Shown: positions 1-7,559 of the stretch, piece after piece
Numbering within the stretch: position 1 is the stretch's first letter
How the letters are laid out: each line of letters begins with the position of its first letter
From: JANRLF01 sp033762815
GTDB taxonomy: Bacteria; Bacteroidota; Bacteroidia; Chitinophagales; CAIOSU01
Assembly (NCBI GenBank): GCA_033762815.1
Contig: JANRLF010000008.1
Coordinates: 186,001-250,000, forward strand
Length of the DNA: 64,000 nt
Direction of reading: 5' to 3'
The notes under the pieces: model-generated
Seen by the model: the letters and a program-made list of their open reading frames with translations, nothing else
Database searches by the model: none
Told to the model about the DNA's origin: nothing
Translations under genes and position numbers: made by a program

Positions 1-864
1 ATTACCATAACGGATTTTACGGAAAATCTTTCCGGCATTGGTGGAGTCTTGCAAACGTAGGGGCAACCATTCTTCATAGGCTTGCTCGGCATTTGACTTA
101 CGGTCATTCCAGTCGCCTTCCGAACCTGGGGTGTGGTTTTCGGCACCACCACTCCAAGAGTTATTGGCACTCTCATGGTCATCCCAAGTAACGATTAGTG
201 GATATTGCTGGTGCAACAACCGCAAGTCTGGGTCAAGGCGGTAGTGCGAATAGCGGGTACGGTAGTCGTCCAATTGGATAATTTCGGTAGCCGGTTCTGC
301 AAGGCGGCCAGGGATAGTTTGACTGGCAGCGTATTCGTAAATATAGTCGCCCAAATGGATAACGGCATCAATATCGTTGCGAGTAGCGATAGACTTATAC
401 ACATTGAAGTAACCGCTCTCATAATCGGAACAGGAAACCACTGCAAAGCGCAGGTGACTTGCTCCACCGGAAGGCGCAGTTTTGGTACGGCCAATCATGG
501 AAAAGCTGCCCTCCGCCTGGAACATATAATAATACCAAGTGGCCGGCTGCAGACCAGCAACATCTACCTTTACCGTATAGTCTTTAGTATCATCAGTGCT
601 GACGGTACCTGAATCCACCACCTGGCTCATGTTAATGTCAGTAGCCATGTACCATTTCACGGAAATGGGTCCAGGGGTTTGCGTAGTAACCCTAGTCCAA
701 ATGACCACCCGATCACTTTGTGGGTCGCCTGATGCGACACCGTGGTAAAATGGGGCCAAAGAGGAATCAATGCTCAGCCTTTTAGTGCCAGCATATTCTT
801 GGGCGAAAACTTGGAGATTGGAAGCGGTTAGTACTAAAATAATCAAGCAAGTAATTATGCGCAT
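1..864 (-). CDS. PhoD-family alkaline phosphatase, 3' end outside window
   Basis: Secreted phosphatase or phosphodiesterase of the PhoD family, releasing phosphate from esters outside the cytoplasm. The reading frame starts at ATG 864 with a signal peptide (MRIITCLIILVLTASNLQVF then AQ) and runs off the left edge with no stop. The N-terminal PhoD domain is clear: FYHGVASGDPQSDRVVIWTR near residues 39-58. The metallophosphatase part follows, with HLGDYIYEY, DDYRTRYSHYRLDP and the metal-binding DDHE with its following S/N-rich stretch. About 288 residues are visible; the family usually has 450-550, so roughly the last third is missing. It is separated from the tRNA by about 150 bases with no other gene. 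Family call is secure; substrate is unknown. Confidence 0.9.
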   Translation of the reverse strand, partial: MRIITCLIILVLTASNLQVFAQEYAGTKRLSIDSSLAPFYHGVASGDPQSDRVVIWTRVTTQTPGPISVKWYMATDINMSQVVDSGTVSTDDTKDYTVKVDVAGLQPATWYYYMFQAEGSFSMIGRTKTAPSGGASHLRFAVVSCSDYESGYFNVYKSIATRNDIDAVIHLGDYIYEYAASQTIPGRLAEPATEIIQLDDYRTRYSHYRLDPDLRLLHQQYPLIVTWDDHESANNSWSGGAENHTPGSEGDWNDRKSNAEQAYEEWLPLRLQDSTNAGKIFRKIRYGN

Positions 865-1010
865 AAGGTTCTGTTTAAGTGCCTAAAATACTGCTTTTAT
901 CACAAAATGAGACTATCCTAAAAAAGTGGTAATATTTAGTTAATGTGCGAAAGACCCGGCCCAAACAGCTCAAATAATTGAGAAGGAGATTTGAGTTTAA
1001 TATTAAAAGC

Positions 1011-1038
1011 AAAACCCGCCATTACAGCGGGTTTTTTT
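1011..1038 (-). terminator. Rho-independent terminator after tRNA-Pro
   Basis: Inverted repeat AAAACCCGC/GCGGGTTTT around a 7-base loop. On the minus strand it directly follows the tRNA and is flanked by A and T runs on both sides, so it could also act in the other direction. Confidence 0.75.
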
Positions 1039-1039
1039 G

Positions 1040-1115
1040 TCGGGGCGACTGGATTCGAACCAGCGACCACACGCCCCCCAGACGTGTACTCTAAACCGGG
1101 CTGAGCTACGCCCCG
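1040..1115 (-). tRNA. tRNA-Pro (anticodon GGG)
   Basis: The minus strand folds as a standard cloverleaf: acceptor CGGGGCG/CGCCCCG (7 bp), D-stem GCTC/GAGT, anticodon stem CACGT/GCGTG with loop CTGGGGG (anticodon GGG), 5-base variable loop, and T-arm GCTGG-TTCGAAT-CCAGT. The discriminator at 1040 is A. CCA is not encoded. GGG reads the proline codons CCC and CCU. Confidence 0.95.
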
Positions 1116-1157
1116 AAATGGGTGGCAAATATACTAAACTTTCCAGTTTGATACCCG

Positions 1158-2189
1158 CTATTGTACAAAATAAAAATAGCCAGGAATGATGCCGCTAGCA
1201 AAGGTATCAATAGGTTGCAGCGTAGGTAGTTGGTAAACGTATACCTTGCCCCGCTGGTTGTAATCAATAGCATCGGCCGCATACAAGCGTCCTCCATCAG
1301 GAGACAAGCCCAACGTGTAAAACAACCTACCACTGGCATTGATTATAGGAACGGAAGGCAATACATTGTCAGCAATGTTGAGCGAATAAATATGCTGGTC
1401 GAAATAATACAAGCGTTGGCCGTCAGGAGCGATATTGAGGTCGGTAGGTGCTGCACCCATTGGAAAAGTTTGGCTCCATTCAACGGATTGCGTACTAGGG
1501 TCAATACGGCTTAAAGTTGGTGCGATGGACTGTAAGTTATCGCCCGCGCTTAATACCCATAGTTTTCCCAAGGTATCGCTCACCATGCTGCTGGGCGATT
1601 TGGGCACTGGCACCGAACCAATTTTCTGGTCGGTATTGGGGTCAATTATTTCTATTCGGCTGCTGTCATAGTTCACTACCCATGCTTTGCCATTGGCTAG
1701 GAGTATATCCTCAGTCCAACCTGAGCAAGCTATTTCGCCTACTTTGCTTTGGGTAGCTAAATCGAGTATATGGATTTTATCGGCATAGATATCGGTTACA
1801 TAAGCTTTGCTGGAGGAAACCGGCAATAAATACCGTGGAGACAAAAGCCCAGTAATGGTAGCCACACTTTTGAAATCACTCAAATTGACCACTTCTATTT
1901 TGGAAGAATTGTTGACCACCAAATAGCCCTTGCCATTGATAACTGCCATGGACTGTGCCACGTCGCCCAATGGACGGTTGTTTACCGCTTCAAAAAGGTC
2001 TTGCCGAATTGCCGTTGAGTCAGGATGATACCAAGTGACGGATGCATTTCCATAAGTATAATTGCCCTCGTTGAGCACCAGCACCGAACCTGGTGAAACC
2101 AAAGCTGTTTCTGGGAGCGTATCTTGCTCCTTTCTACAGGATGCCAACCCTAGCAAACAACAGTATAATATGGTCCACTTCCATTTCAT
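1158..2189 (-). CDS. btuG: BtuG-like surface lipoprotein (YncE-type beta-propeller), cobalamin capture
   Basis: Predicted outer-surface lipoprotein that captures cobalamin and passes it to the partner TonB receptor. The start is ATG 2189, giving a lipoprotein signal with lipobox LASC (Cys18); the longer frame up to 2258 has no signal and overlaps the receptor gene. The mature 325 residues form a YncE/DUF5074-like seven-bladed propeller with recurring strands such as IEVVNLSDFK, IHILDLATQSK and IEIIDPNTDQK. The early NNRPLGDVAQSM motif and the terminal GIIPGYFYF are typical of BtuG-type proteins as I recall them. The gene overlaps the receptor stop by ATGA, implying translational coupling, and lies last in a cobalamin-riboswitch operon. 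BtuG of Bacteroides binds B12 extremely tightly and sits on BtuB; the same role here is inferred from context and fold. Confidence 0.82.
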   Translation of the reverse strand: MKWKWTILYCCLLGLASCRKEQDTLPETALVSPGSVLVLNEGNYTYGNASVTWYHPDSTAIRQDLFEAVNNRPLGDVAQSMAVINGKGYLVVNNSSKIEVVNLSDFKSVATITGLLSPRYLLPVSSSKAYVTDIYADKIHILDLATQSKVGEIACSGWTEDILLANGKAWVVNYDSSRIEIIDPNTDQKIGSVPVPKSPSSMVSDTLGKLWVLSAGDNLQSIAPTLSRIDPSTQSVEWSQTFPMGAAPTDLNIAPDGQRLYYFDQHIYSLNIADNVLPSVPIINASGRLFYTLGLSPDGGRLYAADAIDYNQRGKVYVYQLPTLQPIDTFASGIIPGYFYFVQ

Positions 2190-4105
2190 TGCTGCAAATC
2201 CTTTCCCCATGAAAAACGAATGCCTCCATAATAGGCCCTGCCTGGCATTGGCCGCCAAGCAATGTTTTGGTAAGATTCATTCCATAGGTTCTTCACGTTG
2301 ACAAATATATCCAAACCCTTTAGGGCTTTTAGGAATTGTTTGCCTACGATGATTTCACCCGTGGTAAAAGCTTGCAATGATTCGCTGTTGTCGCTGGTAG
2401 TGTAACGTTTGCCTGTAAACTGATGATTGTAGCTCAGGTACCAGCCTTGGAAGGCCACCCTAATATAACCACTGGCTACATGGCGGGGGGTGTATATCAA
2501 ATCGTTACCAATGGATAAATCATTGCCATTAGTGCTTTCCAGTACAGTTGCCTTTACGAATTGGTAATTGCTCCTGAACCACCAACGCCAATCAGCTTTT
2601 TGGCCATCGAACTGTAAGCTAGCTTCCAAACCCCTGCTTTTTACTTTTCTGATATTTTCTGGCGACCAATAGCCAAAATTGCCGGGCTGCCATAGTATCC
2701 AATTATCCACCAACAAATAAAATCCGGTGATATCTGCCGCTATTTTACCTGATTTCAACCATTTTGAAAAACCGATGCCTCCTTCCGTGCCCATGGATAC
2801 TTCCTGTTTCAGGTCAGGATTGCCGCCCGCGGCCCAATAACGGTCATTCAATGTGGGGTAGCGGTAGTTGCGATGCCAATTGCCATGTATGGCAAGCGAG
2901 TGAGCCCTTTTATCGAGTAATTTTATATTGAGCCCAAAAGATGGCAGGAAGGGTGACAATTGGTTGTCAATCAACTCCTGTCGAAGATACAAAAGCAATT
3001 CAATAGGCTGTATCGGTATAAAAGTTGCTCCTGCAAACAACCCATTTATCAACTGGCGTTTCTTACCATTGGAATAATATCCGCTAAGGGCTACTTGATT
3101 TTGGTTATCGAACCTGGCACTGAATCTCCATTTCTTGAAAGGCAGGTCGTAGGTCAATATATTGCTCAGTGTATGGGTATAGCTTGCGGTATCCAGTTGT
3201 AGCAACGCATTACTGTACCGTATTTTATCAAACTTATAATTGCTTTTAGCCTGCAAAATGCTTAGCTGAAAGTGTTTTGTCCATTCGGCTGCCGCAAAGA
3301 GCAACACATCCTTTTGGCCTTCCATATTGTCGCTGCTAATCATGGTGGGGGGTATTTCCCTTTCGGCCCATGCTACCCAGCCAATCAATGAAAGCTCATT
3401 ATTTTTGAAACGGCCATGCACTTCCTGCACCAAGCCATATTGCTGGAACGCTGCCCTTGTTTGTTTTTGCTGCGGTTCGCCGAAAAGGGCAACATTGCGA
3501 AAAGTAAAATCATTTTGTTGATGCACATACATAAGGCTGGTATTGCTTTGCCATTGCCTATTGCCGACCGTAATTTTGGCCGCACCGCGCCAGCTATGGA
3601 AGCTGCCCACTTCCTGAGTTACCAATACCGAGTGCTTTTTGCGCCAATCAGGTTTGGAAAAAAGCTGCACACCACCCCCTATGCCACCACTGCCGGTTTG
3701 CAAGCTGGAATTACCGTACTGTAATTCAACTCTATCAAACAAACCTGCTGGTAGGGTGGTTAAATCAATTGTGCCATTCATGGACGAATTAAGCACCATA
3801 CCATTCCACAACAGGCGGGTATGATTGGCCCCCATACCCCGAAAACTGATGGTACTCAAACTGCCTACTCCATACGATTTCAAATAAATGGCCGATTCCG
3901 TAGCGAGCACTTGGTCGATGCCCTGTGTTTGCTTTTCGACCATGGTAATGCTGTCAACCTCTCTTACTTTAAAGCCTAGGGGTGCCAAGCTATTGGGCGT
4001 TGCAATAACAATGGCAGCATCCGTAATAACAATAACGGTGTCCTTTTGCCCTTGGCAATATAAGAATAGCGGAAGGGCTACCAACAGGCTGGTTATCCAT
4101 TTCAT
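2186..4105 (-). CDS. btuB: BtuB-like TonB-dependent receptor
   Basis: Outer-membrane receptor predicted to import cobalamin using TonB energy. The start ATG 4105 gives signal peptide MKWITSLLVALPLFLYCQGQ; the longer upstream frame runs through the previous gene. The protein has 639 residues, small for a Bacteroidota receptor and without the N-terminal carboxypeptidase-regulatory domain of SusC types, as in BtuB. The plug spans about 45-165 (ISFRGMGANHTRLLWNGM; VELQYGNSSLQTGSGGIGGG), followed by the barrel and a final GRAYYGGIRFSW strand. It is coupled by ATGA overlaps to both neighbours and lies downstream of a cobalamin riboswitch, which is the main argument for its ligand. A siderophore receptor is the alternative but is unlikely in this operon. 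Confidence 0.85.
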   Translation of the reverse strand: MKWITSLLVALPLFLYCQGQKDTVIVITDAAIVIATPNSLAPLGFKVREVDSITMVEKQTQGIDQVLATESAIYLKSYGVGSLSTISFRGMGANHTRLLWNGMVLNSSMNGTIDLTTLPAGLFDRVELQYGNSSLQTGSGGIGGGVQLFSKPDWRKKHSVLVTQEVGSFHSWRGAAKITVGNRQWQSNTSLMYVHQQNDFTFRNVALFGEPQQKQTRAAFQQYGLVQEVHGRFKNNELSLIGWVAWAEREIPPTMISSDNMEGQKDVLLFAAAEWTKHFQLSILQAKSNYKFDKIRYSNALLQLDTASYTHTLSNILTYDLPFKKWRFSARFDNQNQVALSGYYSNGKKRQLINGLFAGATFIPIQPIELLLYLRQELIDNQLSPFLPSFGLNIKLLDKRAHSLAIHGNWHRNYRYPTLNDRYWAAGGNPDLKQEVSMGTEGGIGFSKWLKSGKIAADITGFYLLVDNWILWQPGNFGYWSPENIRKVKSRGLEASLQFDGQKADWRWWFRSNYQFVKATVLESTNGNDLSIGNDLIYTPRHVASGYIRVAFQGWYLSYNHQFTGKRYTTSDNSESLQAFTTGEIIVGKQFLKALKGLDIFVNVKNLWNESYQNIAWRPMPGRAYYGGIRFSWGKDLQQ

Positions 4106-4461
4106 GGTAAAACCACTAAAGGACATGTTTTTCCCCTTTCCAACCGTAAAAAGTAAAGTCCGGCGGATGGGAAACTGAATGCAAAGGGCTGCAATACCAA
4201 CTCCCCTTCCCACAATATTCTTCCTGTAATGTCAGCTATCGACAGATGAGTCCCAACTGCTGCTTGGATATTTACATGGTTGCCCAATTGTACAGGATTA
4301 GGATATACATGAAGTACATCAATTATGGTAGGTTCAATGCCCACATTTCGTAAAGTAAGTGCTGCCATGGCATACCCATCACCATTGCCACCTGTATATG
4401 GGGCTTGTGCTTTAGCAGAGTAAACAAACATAAATGATATGACAACCAATAGTAACCTCAT
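4102..4461 (-). CDS. Small secreted protein consisting mainly of a T9SS sorting domain
   Basis: A 119-residue protein with signal peptide MRLLLVVISFMFVYSAKA, a short Gly/Asn-rich linker (GGNGDGYAMA) and then almost only a type A T9SS C-terminal domain (VLHVYPNPVQLGN, ITGRILWEGE, PSAGLYFLRLERG). It would be exported by Sec and then delivered to the surface by the type IX system. There is no room for an enzymatic domain, so it may be a small surface anchor or adaptor. ATGA overlaps join it to the SUMF1-fold gene upstream and the receptor gene downstream, so it is made in step with the B12 receptor. Its function is unknown. Confidence 0.75.
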   Translation of the reverse strand: MRLLLVVISFMFVYSAKAQAPYTGGNGDGYAMAALTLRNVGIEPTIIDVLHVYPNPVQLGNHVNIQAAVGTHLSIADITGRILWEGELVLQPFAFSFPSAGLYFLRLERGKTCPLVVLP

Positions 4462-5921
4462 CGCACGCCCCTCCCACCGCCAGTACCCCTTCTGAGGCTG
4501 GGTTTTAAGTTAATGTAAAAGCGGTCGGATACCGCCAAATCACGAAAAGTAGGCAATATACCACTGTTCCAAGCGCCACCACGGTGTCCGGCACCTGTCC
4601 CATCTGCTAAAGGCCAATTGGCAATATTGGCATTGCCTTGTGTATCCAACTCACCATCACCTAAGGCGCCACTGAACAATAGGCCCTGCGGAGAAGATAC
4701 GGTGACACAATACTCCCAAAGATTGCCGCTCAACTCCGCTACTCCATAGTAACTTGCACCCATACTTAAACGGGTGGAACTGTCATTGCCACCAAAACCA
4801 GAGCGCAGTGGGCCAGTGGGCCCATCATAACCATGGCTGCCAAAGCCTGCATTGGCGGCCAAGGAATCAGTAACGCTTTCGTTTTCAAAACCATCGTTTG
4901 CAAGGGTGTTAGCATCGGTAATGAGGGGTGTCCCCCAAGCAAAACCACCGGCTACTGGTACTTCTGGCCCACGGCACGCCTTTTCGTATTCCAGTTCGGT
5001 CATGGGCCGCAATGCCGCCCAATCCAAAAAAGCGGCCACATCAGCCCAACTCAAAAAGCTACAAGCACGGTCGCCCCCATCACCCAGCTCATTGAGCACA
5101 CTATTGAAGTTACCATCTAAATCAAACAAGGCTGGAACATTTCCATTGGAGGGTTCTTGCACGACAATGCCATTTCGAAAGGCTGGATTGGAAGAAAAAG
5201 AATAGCCAGCTTGATTGGTCGGATTGATCACCCTTTGTTGCTGGGCAACGGCAGATAGGGTGTTCAGAAAATCGACATACTGGCTTTGGCTGATTTCATA
5301 TTTCATGCAGTAAAAACCTTGGTAACCCTTGGGAAAAGCACTAGGCACATTACCTGCTATGGCAGTACTATCTGCCTGCAATTGCCCAGTACCATTACCA
5401 ATAGGGAGGGCGTTCTCAGCATTTACCAATAAAGGTTTCACATCTGCACCCGTACCTAGGCGGTCGAAGCTAGTACTATCGCCCAAATAAAATGCTTCGC
5501 TATTGATCCATACCATTTCTATCGCAAAAACCTGAATACTATAGGCACCAGCAGGGATGGCTTGGCTCAATCTTAATGTCAGTTTCGAGGCAGGGACATT
5601 CGCTGCCAGCCCATCCGTTCTCCTTACAAAAATGCCTTTCCCATCGGCAACGGTATTGATACCCAATACCGCATTATCTATTTCAAACGCTGCGCTATCG
5701 GTGCTCAAGTCCGCATGCAGAAAATGGTAAGGCTGGTCCTGAATTTTAACAAACAGCCATACTGCATCGTGGTTAAAGGGCGCTTGCACCGTATCCAAAT
5801 CCCAAGCATGATCCCAAGCAATGTCAATGGATAAAGTATAGGCATCCTCCATCACCAAATTGCTCAGGCGTACATTGTTTGCCCAAGCATGACAGGCAAA
5901 TACTAGGCACGATATGGTCAC
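4458..5921 (-). CDS. Secreted SUMF1/FGE-fold protein lacking the catalytic cysteines
   Basis: Exported protein of about 487 residues. After a signal peptide (cleavage near HAWA) comes a beta-rich N-terminal region (IAWDHAWDL, HDAVWLFVKI, VFAIEMVWI) seen in front of SUMF1 domains in other Bacteroidota. The SUMF1 (formylglycine-generating-enzyme) fold covers about 200-480: YCMKYEISQSQYVDFLN, RPMTELEYEKACRGP, GNLWEYC, GHRGGAWNSG. The cysteine pair required for formylglycine generation is absent from the last block (TFRDLAVSDRF), so it is probably a binding protein. The first obvious start is GTG 5921, which gives a signal without a basic n-region; CTG 5933 or ATT 5936, overlapping the upstream stop, would add Arg. 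It has no T9SS domain of its own. It lies second in the riboswitch operon. Confidence 0.78.
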   Translation of the reverse strand: MTISCLVFACHAWANNVRLSNLVMEDAYTLSIDIAWDHAWDLDTVQAPFNHDAVWLFVKIQDQPYHFLHADLSTDSAAFEIDNAVLGINTVADGKGIFVRRTDGLAANVPASKLTLRLSQAIPAGAYSIQVFAIEMVWINSEAFYLGDSTSFDRLGTGADVKPLLVNAENALPIGNGTGQLQADSTAIAGNVPSAFPKGYQGFYCMKYEISQSQYVDFLNTLSAVAQQQRVINPTNQAGYSFSSNPAFRNGIVVQEPSNGNVPALFDLDGNFNSVLNELGDGGDRACSFLSWADVAAFLDWAALRPMTELEYEKACRGPEVPVAGGFAWGTPLITDANTLANDGFENESVTDSLAANAGFGSHGYDGPTGPLRSGFGGNDSSTRLSMGASYYGVAELSGNLWEYCVTVSSPQGLLFSGALGDGELDTQGNANIANWPLADGTGAGHRGGAWNSGILPTFRDLAVSDRFYINLKPSLRRGTGGGRGVR

Positions 5922-5929
5922 TAAGGCCC

Positions 5930-7213
5930 TCAGAATTTCAACAATTTCTTGGTGCTGGAAAATTCGCTATTTTCCAAATGCAATAGGTAAATGCCAGCCG
6001 GTAAATCTTTGGTGTCGATATGATAAGAGGAGTTGATACTATTTTGGAACCAGATGTGGCCACTCAAGTCGGTCAAACGGCAATTAGCAGCCTTGGCACT
6101 ATTATACTCAACCACCATTTCATTGCCGAATGGGTTGGGGAATACCTTAACACCCACTTGGGCTTTAGTTTCTTCCACACCTACTGGCCCCGTGCGATAT
6201 ACCAAGGCCAAAGCTTCCGAAGCAATGCCTGTTTGGAAGCTATCTATCCTAGTGGCTGCGGTATCATACACCAAGCAATATCCACCAGTAGCATAATCGC
6301 TATAGGTTAAATAGAAGTGTTGGTTAATGGTGTCAAAGGCAGCGGCTGCCAAAAAGAAACTTGGGCTGCTAAGGTTAGCTAAATCCAATACGGTATTTGT
6401 TTGGGCATTGTTGAAATTGAAAGTAGCTATTGCATTGCCCATCTGTGCATATAACAAACCATTGTGTAGCTCGAACCAATTACTGTAGCCGATATCGGTA
6501 ATATCCAAATGATAAGTAGTGAGGCCGCCATCCGTTACATCATATTCCAACAAATTGCCCGTATTGCTTGCTATGATATACACTTTGCCATTATGCGCAA
6601 AAACGGAGGTAGCTCCTGCACCGGCAGTATCCAATTCTACTATTTTGACTAGCGTTTTCGTATTAAGGTCCACTACCGCCAAGCGGCCCAAGGTATCAAT
6701 GAAAGAAGAGCCGGTGACGTTAAAACTGACATATAAGCTATCGCCCAGTTTGGCAACACCGGATACCGTATTGTCAATGCCGGAAATGGCGAACAAAGAA
6801 TCCAAATTTTTGGAATAAGCTACTACAAAGGGCTCTGCGCCATAATACTTGCCCGCAATCAAATAATTGTCAATGAAATGCAAGCTCAATATACCAGCAA
6901 ATGGGATGCTAGCGACCCTTGAATTGGTAAACACATTGTACTTGATAATGGAGTCTTGCGCAGCGAGGTACACAAACTCACCATCGCTTACCATATCCTG
7001 CACACTCTCTACTTGTACCGAATCGACTACGGAGTAGGCCTCTTGGTAAGGCTCATATACGCCTACCGAAGTACGGTCAACAAAAGGCGGATTAAATTCG
7101 AAAGTCCCCCCATTGGCGATGAATACTTTGTAGAGGGTGTCATTTTGCGCAGAAAGGTTACTAGTCACTGACGCAATGAAAAAACTAAGAATGGTAAAAA
7201 ATACTTTGCTCAT
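5930..7213 (-). CDS. Secreted beta-propeller with T9SS sorting domain, first gene of B12 operon
   Basis: A 427-residue extracellular protein. The start ATG 7213 gives MSKVFFTILSFFIASVTSNL then SAQ; an in-frame TTG at 7246 would bury the signal peptide. Residues about 25-340 consist of short repeated strands (DGEFVYLAAQDSIIKYNVF, HNGKVYIIASNTGNLLEYDV, HNGLLYAQMGNAIATFNF) as in YncE-like propellers. Residues 350-427 form a type A T9SS domain (VKVFPNPFGNEMVVEYN, DLPAGIYLLHLE, KKLLKF). It is the first gene after the cobalamin riboswitch and is followed at 8 bases by the SUMF1-fold gene. It looks like a second, T9SS-delivered propeller beside the BtuG-like lipoprotein; cobalamin binding is inferred only. 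Confidence 0.8.
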   Translation of the reverse strand: MSKVFFTILSFFIASVTSNLSAQNDTLYKVFIANGGTFEFNPPFVDRTSVGVYEPYQEAYSVVDSVQVESVQDMVSDGEFVYLAAQDSIIKYNVFTNSRVASIPFAGILSLHFIDNYLIAGKYYGAEPFVVAYSKNLDSLFAISGIDNTVSGVAKLGDSLYVSFNVTGSSFIDTLGRLAVVDLNTKTLVKIVELDTAGAGATSVFAHNGKVYIIASNTGNLLEYDVTDGGLTTYHLDITDIGYSNWFELHNGLLYAQMGNAIATFNFNNAQTNTVLDLANLSSPSFFLAAAAFDTINQHFYLTYSDYATGGYCLVYDTAATRIDSFQTGIASEALALVYRTGPVGVEETKAQVGVKVFPNPFGNEMVVEYNSAKAANCRLTDLSGHIWFQNSINSSYHIDTKDLPAGIYLLHLENSEFSSTKKLLKF

Positions 7214-7258
7214 TGGTTTTTTGTTTTTGTGGTTATAAAAAATCAATGAGGAGTTATT

Positions 7259-7327
7259 CAGAAATAGTACACCACCAAGGTGGCTCTATCCCTAAGCTTT
7301 TCTCCCCGAAAGCTTTAGAATAAGATG
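7259..7327 (-). promoter_or_regulatory. Probable expression platform of the cobalamin riboswitch
   Basis: On the minus strand, between the aptamer and the first gene, lie two hairpins: AAGCTTT/AAAGCTT (7 bp) and CCAC-CTTG-GTGG. Neither is followed by a U run, so this is not an obvious intrinsic terminator. GCCACC (7279-7284) is complementary to GGTGGC in the 5' strand at the base of the aptamer (7492-7497), which would allow an alternative fold. The mechanism is inferred. Confidence 0.4.
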
Positions 7328-7505
7328 CGGCTTGGCAGGTCTTCTGGCTTGTCCTACTTCTTGGCATCCTTCCCATACCGCCTATGGCAGCACAGTGGAC
7401 ATATATTGCAAGAAGCTTTGAAAGGACTTACAGCAACGGGGATTGCTCCGGATTCGCACCGGATTCCCTATTAAGGCAGGTACAAGTACCGGCCACCAAG
7501 TACAT
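7328..7505 (-). promoter_or_regulatory. Cobalamin (AdoCbl-type) riboswitch
   Basis: The minus strand carries the hallmark cobalamin aptamer elements in order: AGGGAATCCGGTGCGAAT, CCGGAGCAATCCCCGTTGCTGT and, at the 3' end (7334-7350), the B12 box AAGCCAGAAGACCTGCC. The closing stem is formed by CTTGG and CCAAG. It lies about 115 bases upstream of the five-gene operon and should switch it off when cobalamin is plentiful. This is one of the most secure calls in the window. Confidence 0.95.
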
Positions 7506-7559
7506 CAAAGTCTGGGCGTAAAAATAGCAATAAAATTCTATTTCCTTGCAGGGTGATAA

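Noticed and set aside
2187..2258. Extended start of the BtuG-like protein at 2258
   Set aside because: It would lengthen the protein into the receptor gene and bury the lipoprotein signal; ATG 2189 gives a proper signal and an ATGA overlap.
4458..5921. Diversity-generating retroelement target (C-type lectin-like fold)
   Set aside because: No reverse transcriptase, template repeat or adenine-specific variation was seen.
7214..7246. TTG 7246 as start of the operon's first gene
   Set aside because: It adds an Asn/Lys-rich leader in front of a perfect signal peptide beginning at ATG 7213.
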